A stretch of 15,127 bases of DNA, taken from the NCBI GenBank assembly GCA_020431945.1, contig JAGQHH010000209.1, positions 1 through 15,127 of the forward strand, read 5' to 3'. Every line of letters begins with the position of its first letter. Positions within the stretch are counted from its first letter, which is position 1. A model generated the notes under the pieces. That model saw nothing but the letters and a program-made list of their open reading frames with translations. It ran no database searches and was not told where the DNA came from. This DNA is from Cyanobacteria bacterium HKST-UBA02. GTDB lineage: Bacteria; Cyanobacteriota; Vampirovibrionia; Obscuribacterales; Obscuribacteraceae. Shown piece by piece: positions 7,862 through 15,127 of this stretch. A program made the translations under genes and the position numbers.

Positions 7862-7876
7862 AGATTTCTTAAATCT
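7862..7876. repeat. Inverted repeat, possible operator
   Basis: Perfect 6-bp arms AGATTT and AAATCT around CTT, in an A/T-rich patch of the divergent sugar-gene region. It could bind a dimeric regulator. No poly-T tract follows, so a terminator is unlikely. Confidence 0.35.
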
Positions 7877-7883
7877 GTTTCAG

Positions 7884-7906
7884 TCCCGGAAGCCGATATA
7901 CCGGGA
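7884..7906. repeat. Inverted repeat TCCCGG / CCGGGA
   Basis: Perfect 6-bp arms with an 11-base spacer, 7 bp after the preceding inverted repeat. Two dyads this close make an operator region more plausible than either alone, but no known regulator motif is recognised. Confidence 0.3.
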
Positions 7907-8067
7907 TATTACTTGTCAGTAAAGTACGGAAAGGACCGGATTCCTTCGTCTGTGGGCGATTTCAGCAGGCCGCCCGGCTCAATTAAGCAGTCATTAATTC
8001 GACGGAAGCTCTTTTCTTCTATATTGTTCTGTCCTGACCAGAATCCAGTATTTAGAAAGGAAGTCTC

Positions 8068-9258
8068 TTGGAAGTACCCTTTGGAAATTTGAAGAGCCAT
8101 TACCGGCAATATAAGACCGAGATCGATGCGGCGGTCAGCCGGGTGCTCGAGAGCGGTTATTTCGTCCTCGGTCCGGAAGGACAGGCTTTCGAGGAGGCTT
8201 TCAGTCGTTATCTCGGGGGAGGCTATACCGCCGGTTGCGCTTCCGGCACCGATGCCATCTATCTGGCCCTGGCGGCTTGCGGAGTCGGTCCCGGAGACGA
8301 GGTCCTGGTGGTCGCCCATACTGCCGTTCCCACTATCTGCGCCATCGCCATGACCGGTGCTGTGCCGGTTTTCGTGGACGTGCGCCCGGACGGCTATGTC
8401 ATGGACGAGAGCGACATCGAAGGCAAGATCACCGAGAAGACCAGAGCGATCATTCCGGTTCATCTCTACGGACAGATGGCGGATATGGACACGATTATGA
8501 CCATCGCCTCCAGGCATGGTCTCAAGGTCGTGGAAGATTGCGCCCAGTGCACCGGTGCTCGTTACAAAGGGCGAATGGCAGGCACCATCGGTGATTACGG
8601 TGCCTGGAGCTTCTATCCCAGCAAGAATATCGGTGCTTTCGGCGACGGCGGAGCCGTGAGCACCAATAGCAATGAGAATCATCAGAAGCTCCTGATGCTG
8701 CGCAATTACGGCCAGTCCAAGCGTTATTATCACGATATCGAAGGAGTGAACAGCCGTCTCGATGAGATCCAGGCTGCCATTCTGGCCTGCCAGCTACCTT
8801 ATATAGACGAATGGAACGAGCGCCGCCGCGAGATCGCCGCCCGTTACGACCGGGGGCTGGCAGGCTATGTCGAGACGCCGCGCGTCCTACCAGACAATCA
8901 CCATGTCTACCATCTGTACGTGATCCAAACCGAGAATCGGGATGATCTGATCGCCTGTCTCCTGGAGAAAGGCGTGCAGGCCCTGATTCATTATCCGGTC
9001 CCGGCCCACCTGCAGAATGCCTACCGCCACCTGGGCTACAGTAGAGGCAGCCTGCCTCATACCGAAGCTCTCGTGGACAGGATAGTCAGCCTGCCTATGT
9101 ACCCGGGGCTCACCGATCAGGAAGTCGACTTCGTGATCGAGTGCCTGAAAGAGTTCGTCGATAGTCGCCGTTCAGCGTGTTCTGCAGAAACAGCAAGCAA
9201 GGAGCCAGATTTAGATGCCGACAGGAAGTCTAACCAGGTCGCAACAGCAACCAGCTAA
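8068..9258 (+). CDS. DegT/DnrJ/EryC1/StrS-family sugar aminotransferase
   Basis: PLP-dependent aminotransferase of 396 residues, expected to convert a keto nucleotide sugar into an amino sugar in the cytoplasm. It starts at a TTG (8068), supported by AAAGGAAG at 8056-8063 and by the family N-terminus VPFGNLKSHYRQYKTEIDAA. Family motifs: GYFVLGPEGQAFEEAF (30-45), GCASGTDAIYLAL (56-68), VHLYGQMADM (131-140), EDCAQCTGARY (156-166; Asp157 would pair with the PLP ring nitrogen) and SFYPSKNIGAFGDGGAV with Lys186 as the Schiff-base lysine. C-terminal VHYPVP-like (IHYPVPAHLQ) and LPMYPGLT motifs are also present. The last 25 residues (about 372-396) are a low-conservation tail that overlaps the start of the next gene by 44 bp. 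FdtB/QdtB- or WecE-type enzymes are the nearest I would compare, but the specific sugar is unknown. Confidence 0.95.
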   Translation: MEVPFGNLKSHYRQYKTEIDAAVSRVLESGYFVLGPEGQAFEEAFSRYLGGGYTAGCASGTDAIYLALAACGVGPGDEVLVVAHTAVPTICAIAMTGAVPVFVDVRPDGYVMDESDIEGKITEKTRAIIPVHLYGQMADMDTIMTIASRHGLKVVEDCAQCTGARYKGRMAGTIGDYGAWSFYPSKNIGAFGDGGAVSTNSNENHQKLLMLRNYGQSKRYYHDIEGVNSRLDEIQAAILACQLPYIDEWNERRREIAARYDRGLAGYVETPRVLPDNHHVYHLYVIQTENRDDLIACLLEKGVQALIHYPVPAHLQNAYRHLGYSRGSLPHTEALVDRIVSLPMYPGLTDQEVDFVIECLKEFVDSRRSACSAETASKEPDLDADRKSNQVATATS

Positions 9259-9964
9259 GCTCGATCCCGAAAAGCGGGTGCGCATATCGTCTGTGTCGCT
9301 GGTCATTCCGGCGTACAACGATGAGGACACCATCGGCAGGCTTCTTCGTGATGCCGGTCGTCTCCTGCCGGAGCTCTGCGATAGCTACGAGATCATCGTT
9401 TGCAACGACGGCAGCCGGGACGATACCCTGAAGGTGATCAAAGGCGAAGCCGAGCTCAATCCCAATATCCAGGTGATCAATCACCCGACCAACAAGGGAT
9501 TCGGAGCCACGATCAGAGAGCTGTATCTTGCCGGCCGCAAGGATTTCGTCTTCTCTCTTCCGGGGGACTATCAGTATGCCCCCAAAGAGCTGGTCACCAT
9601 GGCTCGCGGTCTCGACGATCTCGACTTCGTGATCGGCTGGCGGGTGAACCGCAACGATCCCATGCGTCGCAAGATCCAGTCCATGGTCTATAACGCCATG
9701 CTGCGCGTGGTCTATGGTAACCGCCATAAAGACGTGAACTCGATCAAGCTTTTCCGCCGCGAGATCCTCGAGCATATCCAGCTCCGCTCCGAATCGGCCT
9801 TTGTCGATGCCGAGCTCTGCATCCGCTCGTCACGAGCCGGTTATCGCGTCGGCGAGATTCCCATCGAGCACCTGCCCCGTCTCACTCAGGGAGCCTCCGG
9901 CGGCAAATTCTCGGTGATCTGGGAGACCTTCTCGGATCTCTTCAAGATGAGAGCTTCTTTCTAA
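9215..9964 (+). CDS. Family 2 glycosyltransferase, dolichol-phosphate-mannose-synthase-like
   Basis: A 249-residue GT-A fold glycosyltransferase, similar to the polyprenyl-phosphate sugar transferases (DPM1-type). Motifs: VSLVIPAYNDEDTIGRLL (27-44), IIVCNDGSRDDTL (60-72), NKGFGATIRELYLAG (93-107), FSLPGDYQYAPKEL with the metal/nucleotide Asp118 (113-126), VIGWRVNRND and VNSIKLFRREIL (174-185). It has no membrane segment, so it would act as a soluble or peripheral enzyme at the inner membrane face. The start at 9215 lies inside the aminotransferase gene and is supported by GGAG at 9201-9204; a GTG at 9278 is a less likely alternative. Overlap with the aminotransferase suggests coupled translation. 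Donor and acceptor are not deducible from the sequence. Confidence 0.93.
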   Translation: MPTGSLTRSQQQPAKLDPEKRVRISSVSLVIPAYNDEDTIGRLLRDAGRLLPELCDSYEIIVCNDGSRDDTLKVIKGEAELNPNIQVINHPTNKGFGATIRELYLAGRKDFVFSLPGDYQYAPKELVTMARGLDDLDFVIGWRVNRNDPMRRKIQSMVYNAMLRVVYGNRHKDVNSIKLFRREILEHIQLRSESAFVDAELCIRSSRAGYRVGEIPIEHLPRLTQGASGGKFSVIWETFSDLFKMRASF

Positions 9965-9980
9965 CTCTGATTCCTAACGC

Positions 9981-11747
9981 TTAACGCTGATCTGGAGCCA
10001 TGGGTTTGTATTTTTTGTAGAGCAGGAGATTGTGCGTCGGCACAGGAGAGCTGTGAGCTTTGGTGTTCATGCTCTTATAGAGACTCTTCATGGCCAGGGT
10101 GCTCGGATGGCTCTCGCCATACAGGGAGCTGTAAACGCTGATTGCTTCTTTTAAATAGACCGAGGCTGTATTCCACTTGTACTGCAGGGTGTCATTGATT
10201 CCGAGACCGGCCAGGACTTCTCCGTATTCGCTGGACTTCTTCTTGCCGGCGGCTTCCAGAATGGCCTTGGCGCGCAAGAGGCTCTGTCTGGCCTTATCGT
10301 ACTTGCGGAGATAGGCATAGGAAGTGCCGGTGGCGGTGAGGCCGGGAACCAGCCGGAGACTCTTGGCTCCGTAGAGCTTTTCCATCGAGACGGTGAGCGG
10401 TGCCCCGATCTGGATTGTCTTTTTGTAGTCCTTGCTGCGCAGATTGAGCTGGGTCATGGCGTCCAGCACGTCCAGCACCTCGGGGCTCTCGGCACCATAG
10501 ACCTTTCCCTGGATACCCCAGGCCCGGGTGAGGATGGGACCGACGGATTTGTACTGACCGGCGCTCATATAGATGTTGGCCAGAGCCACCGCAGCTTTGC
10601 CGAAGGCCGGGCTCTGGGGACCGGCTGAGGTCTCGAGCCCGTTATAGCCGTCCATGGCTCTGGCTGCCGCGTCTTTGAGCTTGCCTTCCTTGAGATCGAT
10701 CTCCGCCAGGGACACCTGGTCGAGAAGGCGCTCGATGCTCTTCTTCGGGAGGAGGGCTTCCCTGATCGATAGCGCCTTTTCGAGGTGCGCTCTGGATTCC
10801 TTCAATTTCGACTTGTCGAGTTCGTACTCTGCCACCAGATCCAGTGCCGATGCTTTGACCAGGCTGTCGCTTCCGAACTCCTTATCGATCTCGGCAAGAA
10901 ATGACCCGGTCGGATCGCCGTTGCCGGCGTTCTTGACCGCGCGGTTGAAGCGGGCATGAAGACCGGCATAGCGATGATCCTTGATCTCGGTCCTGGCTGC
11001 CGAGGTGAGAAGCTCGTCGGCACTGGCATTGAGAGTCCTGGCTTTGTCCAGTTTGCCGGTCACTTGATTGAGCATCGCCTCGGTGGACAGGATCTTGCCT
11101 TTCAGATAAGCCTTGGAGCGGGCCATGATCGATGCCGGGATCATTACCTCGGTGGGCTCGTCCGGCAGCGAATCGGCCATATAAGCAGCTTCGGCGAGCG
11201 TTTCGCCGGCTTTCTCGAGCTCGCCCTGCCTGGTCTCGATCCTGGCGGTGATGTTAAGCAGCTCCGTCTCCAGATAAGGAAGGCTGCCGGCCAGCTCCAG
11301 GGAGCGGACCGCTTCGACACCCTGTTTGCCGACAAAGCTCGCTTCCCGGCTGAGTCCCATCTCGTCCAGGAGGTCTGCCAGATTGAAGAGCATTCTTGCT
11401 TTGCTCTCGGCCTGACCGGCGTCGGCAGGCTTCTGGTGGATCATGCCCATGGCTGTCTTCAGATGAGCATCGGCGTCTTTGTACCTGGCCATGCGGCGTT
11501 CTGCGATGGCAATGCGCTCGAGCAGGGCGACGGTCTGATACGGGTCTTTGCTCTCCAGCTTCGACTTGGTGGCGGCTTCCGTCAAGACCGGAATGACTTC
11601 CTGATACTTGCCGGCACCGAGCATCTCGTCGAATTCGCTCATATCCGTGGACTGGCTCATAGCCGGCATGACAGCCGAGATGCTCAGACCGACGGAAAGA
11701 CACAGGGCCAGGGCTGTCTGCCTGCGATTGTCTCTTTGCGCTCTCAT
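9981..11747 (-). CDS. Exported TPR-repeat protein, kinesin-light-chain-like
   Basis: A 588-residue protein with a Sec signal peptide: charged start MRAQRDNRRQ, hydrophobic core about 11-26, and probable cleavage after AMS (31). The mature protein is nearly all helical. Tetratricopeptide-like repeats begin around residue 37, and the best conserved, about 380-560, have the 42-residue spacing of kinesin-light-chain TPRs, marked by VYGAESP (417), LYGAKS (459) and LYGESHP (543). TPR proteins of this kind are protein-binding scaffolds; the partner is unknown. It is the last gene of a minus-strand operon: the ATG lies 19 bp after the hemL stop, with GAGAGAGG (complement of 11756-11763) as ribosome site. 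It converges on the glycosyltransferase gene with a 16-bp gap and no visible terminator. Confidence 0.88.
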   Translation of the reverse strand: MRAQRDNRRQTALALCLSVGLSISAVMPAMSQSTDMSEFDEMLGAGKYQEVIPVLTEAATKSKLESKDPYQTVALLERIAIAERRMARYKDADAHLKTAMGMIHQKPADAGQAESKARMLFNLADLLDEMGLSREASFVGKQGVEAVRSLELAGSLPYLETELLNITARIETRQGELEKAGETLAEAAYMADSLPDEPTEVMIPASIMARSKAYLKGKILSTEAMLNQVTGKLDKARTLNASADELLTSAARTEIKDHRYAGLHARFNRAVKNAGNGDPTGSFLAEIDKEFGSDSLVKASALDLVAEYELDKSKLKESRAHLEKALSIREALLPKKSIERLLDQVSLAEIDLKEGKLKDAAARAMDGYNGLETSAGPQSPAFGKAAVALANIYMSAGQYKSVGPILTRAWGIQGKVYGAESPEVLDVLDAMTQLNLRSKDYKKTIQIGAPLTVSMEKLYGAKSLRLVPGLTATGTSYAYLRKYDKARQSLLRAKAILEAAGKKKSSEYGEVLAGLGINDTLQYKWNTASVYLKEAISVYSSLYGESHPSTLAMKSLYKSMNTKAHSSPVPTHNLLLYKKYKPMAPDQR

Positions 11748-11766
11748 TGCAACAACCTCTCTCTTC

Positions 11767-13053
11767 TCAGTTGTAGATAGCAGCCAGTGCCGCCGTCATT
11801 TTCTCTACAGTCTCGTCAATATCTGCTTCGCTGTGGGCGCTGGACACGCAAGCTGCGTCCACCGCTGTGGGGGGCAGATAGATCCCGCCTTTTAAGATAT
11901 GGTGGAAGAATCGTGCGAAGGAGCTTTCGTCGATGGTCTTGCTGTCGACGAAGTTGCGAATCCGCCGCTCGGTGAAGTGAATCGCGAACATGGAGCCGAC
12001 CCGAGCGAGGCTTACCGGTGCTCCGAGCTCCTCTATGGCTTTGCCCAGACCGTCGAAGAGCCGGTTGCTTCTGGATTCCAGCACTTCGTACACTTCCGGA
12101 TCGGCCAGCAGGTCGAGAATTGCTATGCCACCAGACATGGTGACGGGGTTGCCTGAGAATGTGCCGGCTTGATAGACTTTGCCGCCGGGAGAGAGATGCT
12201 CCATGATTTCCCGGCGCCCGCCGTAGGCGCCGATGGGCATGCCGCCACCCAGCGCTTTCCCGTAGCAGGTCAGGTCCGGTGTGATCCCGTAGAGACCCTG
12301 AGCGCCTTTATAGGCGACTCTGAATCCGGTGAGGACCTCGTCCAGAATCAAGAGCACTCCGTATTTGGCGCAAAGTGTTTGCAGCCCTTGCAGATATCCT
12401 TCATCGGGAGGGACCACGCCCATGGAGCCTGCCACCGGCTCGATTATCACAGCGGCTATCTCTTGCTGGTGTTTCTCCAGCAAGTTGTCCAGGCTGTCCA
12501 GATCGTTGAACGGTGCGCTCACGGTGTTCCTGGCGGTGCCTTCGGGAACGCCTCTGGAATGATGTCCGGAGCGGCTTGCCAGGGTGGCGTCGCTGTGCCC
12601 GTGATAGCAGCCTTCGAAAGTGACGATCAGATCCCTGCCTGTGTAACCGCGCGCCAGCCTTATTGCGCTCATGACGGCTTCGGTGCCGGAGTTAACGAAG
12701 CGCACCATATCGATGGAATCGATGGTGGAGACTATGCGAGAGGCGAGCTCGAGCTCGAGCTCGTGGGGAGCTCCGAAAAGAGGTCCGTTTCGAAGGGTGT
12801 GGCAGACCGCTTCGATGACCGGCTCCGGCGCATGTCCGAGAATCGCCGGTCCCCAGGCTCCGACATAATCGATATATTCATTGCCGTCTATATCGAAGAG
12901 GCGCGAGCCCCGGCCTCTGTCCATGAAAATGGCCTGTCCGCCTACTTCGGTGAAGGAGCGAAAGGGACTGTTGACTCCTCCGGGAATCAGCCTCTCGATC
13001 TCTTTGCCTCGCAATAGAGAGCGTGGAGGGGATTTTGCCAGGCTGTCGGTCAT
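11767..13053 (-). CDS. hemL: Glutamate-1-semialdehyde 2,1-aminomutase
   Basis: PLP/PMP enzyme of 428 residues that converts glutamate-1-semialdehyde to 5-aminolevulinate, the C5 entry to heme and other tetrapyrroles; cytoplasmic. Family motifs: IPGGVNSPFRSF (23-34), VGAWGPAILGH (64-74), VRFVNSGTEAVMSAIRLAR (117-135), FEGCYHGHSD (146-155), IIEPVAGSMGVVPP (203-216), LDEVLTGFR with Asp238 (237-245), YGKALGGGMPIGAYGGRREIM with Schiff-base Lys266, QAGTFSGNP and YLPPTAVDAACVSSAHSEADI. The segment between HGHSD and FND is about seven residues shorter than in E. coli HemL as I recall it, which shortens the loop over the active site. GAGGG (complement of 13061-13065) overlaps the stop of the upstream gene, and the gap is only 10 bp, so the two are co-translated. 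Length matches the family (about 426-430). Confidence 0.96.
   Translation of the reverse strand: MTDSLAKSPPRSLLRGKEIERLIPGGVNSPFRSFTEVGGQAIFMDRGRGSRLFDIDGNEYIDYVGAWGPAILGHAPEPVIEAVCHTLRNGPLFGAPHELELELASRIVSTIDSIDMVRFVNSGTEAVMSAIRLARGYTGRDLIVTFEGCYHGHSDATLASRSGHHSRGVPEGTARNTVSAPFNDLDSLDNLLEKHQQEIAAVIIEPVAGSMGVVPPDEGYLQGLQTLCAKYGVLLILDEVLTGFRVAYKGAQGLYGITPDLTCYGKALGGGMPIGAYGGRREIMEHLSPGGKVYQAGTFSGNPVTMSGGIAILDLLADPEVYEVLESRSNRLFDGLGKAIEELGAPVSLARVGSMFAIHFTERRIRNFVDSKTIDESSFARFFHHILKGGIYLPPTAVDAACVSSAHSEADIDETVEKMTAALAAIYN
12744..12763. repeat. 20-bp perfect palindrome of GAGCTC repeats within hemL
   Basis: Three consecutive GAGCTC hexamers with flanking C and G form a self-complementary 20-mer. 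In hemL it encodes the repeated Glu-Leu of HELELELA (residues 97-104), so coding constraint may explain it. Confidence 0.6.
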
Positions 13054-13063
13054 GCTCTTTCCC

Positions 13064-15127
13064 TCACATCTCGATATGGGCTTCTATTTTGTAGTCACCT
13101 TTTTTCAGCCGTTTGGCGCCGAGGCTGTAGTGATTGTGGCTGCCTCCGGATGTGGTGACGATTACACTGTCGCCTTTGCTGAGTTTCACCACATCGGGAG
13201 TGCGGTTGATGACCCGCACGTGTACAGGGTTCTGGGTCCCTTTTACCGTAACTACGAAACGGCTGAGCTCTTTTTTCTTCTCTTCCGCCGTCACTTCCGC
13301 TTTTATGTATTCGAAGCAAGCATTGTTGCTCCTGGTGCCCTGACTTTCCACGGCGATGGTGTGACTGCCGGCGGAGAGATCATCCGGCAGCGAGATCCGC
13401 AGCTCCACCGGTGATGCCGCCACCACCTGTGCTTCGCTGTCGCTGTCGACGAGCACGCGATTTTGTTTTGCCATGCCCTCGAAGTCATGCCCGTTTACCA
13501 CCAGCACTTTCGAGGAGGTCGCCAGGCGCGATGTGCTGTCGATGGAAGGATGCTTGTCGGCACTGCTCGAGAGAATCAGGGGTTGCAAGACGTCGATCAC
13601 TCCAGGGTTCAGCTCCGGTCGAGCAGACAGGGAGACATTGAGGGTTCTGCCCGGGGTGGCGTCCTCCGGTACCATGAACATAGCCTGACCGGCGTTGTCC
13701 GTGGTCATGGTGGCGCCGTTGAAACTCAGCTCCACAGCTCTTTCCGGCTCATTGCTCCGGGTCAGGACGGCCACGGTGAGGAACTTGCCGGCGATGGCTC
13801 GCTCCGGGAGAAGAACTCTGGCATCCAGGCTGGGCTCTCTGGTGATCGTGCTCGGAGCCGGGCTCTCCCAGCGACTTCTGGCCGAGGCCGGGGTGAGGGG
13901 CAGGGAAGAGATTCTCGTGAGGTTCTGAGCAGGCTTTTCGGTCGGGACCGTATCATTGCTTACGGCGCCAGGCGCAGCTTCGTCTTTTTCTTGCCAGCCG
14001 TGCCTGATTGCGGTTGTCTCTTCAGCCTCATCCGCTATCTTATCTTCGGGCTCCTGCTTCTCGGGCTCTTTCTTCTCAGGCTCTTGCTTCTCAGGTTCTT
14101 GCGCTTCCGCTTCTTCAGGCTCGGGCTCGCTCTCAGCGACTTCTTCTTTTTCAGGCTCTTTCTTTTCTGGTTCTTTCGGCTCAGGCTCTTTCTTCTCAGG
14201 TTCTTTCTTCGCGACGGCCGGTTTTTCGGCGATCTTTTTATCTTCTTCTTTGTCCTGGATCTGAGCGAATTCGGACTCGACAGTGAGATTTATTGGCTTT
14301 TCTTCTTTTGATTCAGCTTTCTTTTCTTGTTTCTGCTCTGCTTTTACTCTGGCGGCTTTTTCTTGCTCAGCCTTCTCTTGCTTCTCTTGTGCTGCCTGTG
14401 CTTCCAGGGCGGCAAGCTCTTCCAGCCTGGCGTTGTATAGAGCTAGCTCAGCCAGGTATTTGCTTTTTCTGTCCGTGAGAATCGGCTCAAGGACGATCAG
14501 GGACTTTTTTTTTACCGAGTTCTCGTCGGTCTTGTCGGCAGTTTTTTCGTCGTCCTCGCCGGCGGCTTCGGCGTCCTTTTCTTCGGCCGCTTCTTCAGCG
14601 TCGTTTTTCTCCGGTTTCATGCAGGCTGCATCGACATCCACATCGCCGAGCTCGCAAATCCAGAAGTCGACCTGAGATTGGCTCTGGATATCGAAGCCTT
14701 TTTGAACCGGTGATTTAGCCGATACGACGACTATGAATTTACCGACCTTGCTTCCGTCTTCCAGATTTTTGTCCTGGCAGTCACCGGCTATGGTGACATT
14801 CAGGAGTCCACCCACCTTCTTGGCCCAGACGGCAGCTACAGAGCCCTTGAATTTGTCGGAGATCTCTACGGCTCCAGAGGACCAGGCTTCGACAGTCATT
14901 GTGGTGGTAGCGGCTTTCTTGTTTTCCGGAGCTAAGATTCGATCTGCCTCGAGCTCATTGCCATTGAGGGAGCTCTCCAGGATCTGCCGGGCGAGCTCGA
15001 CGATCAATTTCTCGTCGGGCTGGTCCACTCCGGAGGTTTCTTCATCGAGCTCCTGAAGGGACTTGGTGACGTCTTTGAGAAGGCTGATCAGAGCGGCGTC
15101 CGGAAGCAGGCGGGGGGCCTTTTCGCC
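13064..15127 (-). CDS. Glu/Pro/Lys-rich repeat protein with Ig-like and IPT/TIG-like C-terminal region; N-terminus outside window
   Basis: The frame is open from the window edge to the stop at 13064 (687 residues seen). A GTG at 15026-15028 could be read as a start, but the 33 upstream codons continue a helical-looking protein (LLPDAALISLLKDVTKSLQELDEE), so the true start probably lies beyond the window. Counting from the GTG: residues 1-135 are a mixed domain I do not recognise, with LNVTIAGDCQDKN and VDFWICELGDV; 140-245 are acidic then Ala/Glu/Lys-rich and likely coiled coil; 276-329 are EPEKK/EPEKQ repeats; about 405-470 resemble a bacterial Ig-like fold; about 485-575 resemble an IPT/TIG domain (VLVVNGHDFEG, LRISLPDDLSAGSHTIAV). 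The tail is beta-rich. The stiff Pro/Glu/Lys spacer and beta domains suggest an envelope or surface protein, but the signal region is not seen. It is followed 10 bp later by hemL in the same operon. Confidence 0.82.
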   Translation of the reverse strand, partial: GEKAPRLLPDAALISLLKDVTKSLQELDEETSGVDQPDEKLIVELARQILESSLNGNELEADRILAPENKKAATTTMTVEAWSSGAVEISDKFKGSVAAVWAKKVGGLLNVTIAGDCQDKNLEDGSKVGKFIVVVSAKSPVQKGFDIQSQSQVDFWICELGDVDVDAACMKPEKNDAEEAAEEKDAEAAGEDDEKTADKTDENSVKKKSLIVLEPILTDRKSKYLAELALYNARLEELAALEAQAAQEKQEKAEQEKAARVKAEQKQEKKAESKEEKPINLTVESEFAQIQDKEEDKKIAEKPAVAKKEPEKKEPEPKEPEKKEPEKEEVAESEPEPEEAEAQEPEKQEPEKKEPEKQEPEDKIADEAEETTAIRHGWQEKDEAAPGAVSNDTVPTEKPAQNLTRISSLPLTPASARSRWESPAPSTITREPSLDARVLLPERAIAGKFLTVAVLTRSNEPERAVELSFNGATMTTDNAGQAMFMVPEDATPGRTLNVSLSARPELNPGVIDVLQPLILSSSADKHPSIDSTSRLATSSKVLVVNGHDFEGMAKQNRVLVDSDSEAQVVAASPVELRISLPDDLSAGSHTIAVESQGTRSNNACFEYIKAEVTAEEKKKELSRFVVTVKGTQNPVHVRVINRTPDVVKLSKGDSVIVTTSGGSHNHYSLGAKRLKKGDYKIEAHIEM
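14042..14203 (-). repeat. Degenerate 15-bp coding repeats (EPEKK/EPEKQ)
   Basis: About ten imperfect copies of a 15-18 bp unit lie inside the large minus-strand gene. On the minus strand they encode pentapeptides such as EPEKK, EPEKQ and EPEPK. They keep the reading frame, and look like a spacer that could grow or shrink by slippage. Confidence 0.8.

Larger units (their letters stand above)
7796..8067. promoter_or_regulatory. Divergent intergenic region of the sugar genes with two inverted repeats
   Basis: These 272 bp lie between the epimerase start and the aminotransferase start. They hold two short inverted repeats: AGATTT-CTT-AAATCT at 7862-7876, and TCCCGG / CCGGGA at 7884-7889 and 7901-7906. 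A TATATT at 8020-8025 could be a -10 box for the aminotransferase gene, but the -35 region is poor. The ribosome site for that gene (AAAGGAAG, 8056-8063) is clear. No small gene is evident. Confidence 0.45.

Noticed and set aside
12169..13017. A 282-codon plus-strand frame opposite hemL
   Set aside because: hemL is unambiguous here and the opposite frame shows no family motifs or ribosome site.
14042..14203. Repeats considered as a CRISPR array or intergenic tandem repeat
   Set aside because: Units are about 15 bp, without unique spacers, and keep the reading frame of a long gene.
13463..14311. A 282-codon plus-strand frame rich in Phe/Leu/Arg that looks membrane-like
   Set aside because: The Leu/Phe-rich stretch is the complement of the EPEKK coding repeats, so its hydrophobic look is an artefact.

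Overview
The window is about 15.1 kb of moderately GC-rich, densely packed bacterial chromosome. It holds eleven protein-coding genes and no RNA genes, insertion sequences or CRISPR arrays that I could see. The two outermost genes run off the window. The mix is a Hanks-type kinase with outer leucine-rich repeats, a SUFU-domain protein, a kinesin-light-chain-like TPR protein with a Sec signal, and an IPT-like repeat protein beside hemL. This suggests an environmental, probably Gram-negative-type lineage with many signalling repeat proteins. Non-photosynthetic cyanobacterial relatives (Obscuribacterales-like) or a Planctomycetes-like group would fit, but this is a guess from gene style and no marker here settles it.

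Layout, left to right. (1) lepA, missing its N-terminus, converges on (2) a membrane Ser/Thr kinase with a C-terminal LRR domain. (3) A SUFU-domain protein is divergent from the kinase. (4-6) A nitric-oxide-stress module follows: a single-domain globin and a YwiC-like membrane protein form a minus-strand operon with a 4-bp overlap, divergent from a RIC/YtfE-type di-iron repair protein. (7-9) A glycan or nucleotide-sugar block follows: a minus-strand SDR epimerase, then a divergent pair of a DegT/DnrJ/EryC1 aminotransferase and an overlapping family-2 glycosyltransferase. (10-12) A minus-strand operon closes the window: a Glu/Pro/Lys-rich IPT-like protein, then hemL, then a secreted TPR protein, with gaps of 10 and 19 bp.

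The clearest functional unit is the globin/YwiC/RIC module: the globin would bind or oxidise NO, RIC would repair damaged iron centres, and the YwiC-like protein comes from a family linked to nitrate and anaerobic metabolism. Its ric gene uses many more A/T-ending codons than its neighbours, so the module may have been acquired. The sugar block probably makes an amino-sugar precursor and transfers a sugar to a lipid or surface glycan. I found no convincing wholly new system. The most unusual points are an epimerase whose catalytic Lys position is Asn, a GSA aminomutase with a shortened active-site loop, the receptor-like kinase, and an apparent excess of the palindrome GAGCTC across the window.
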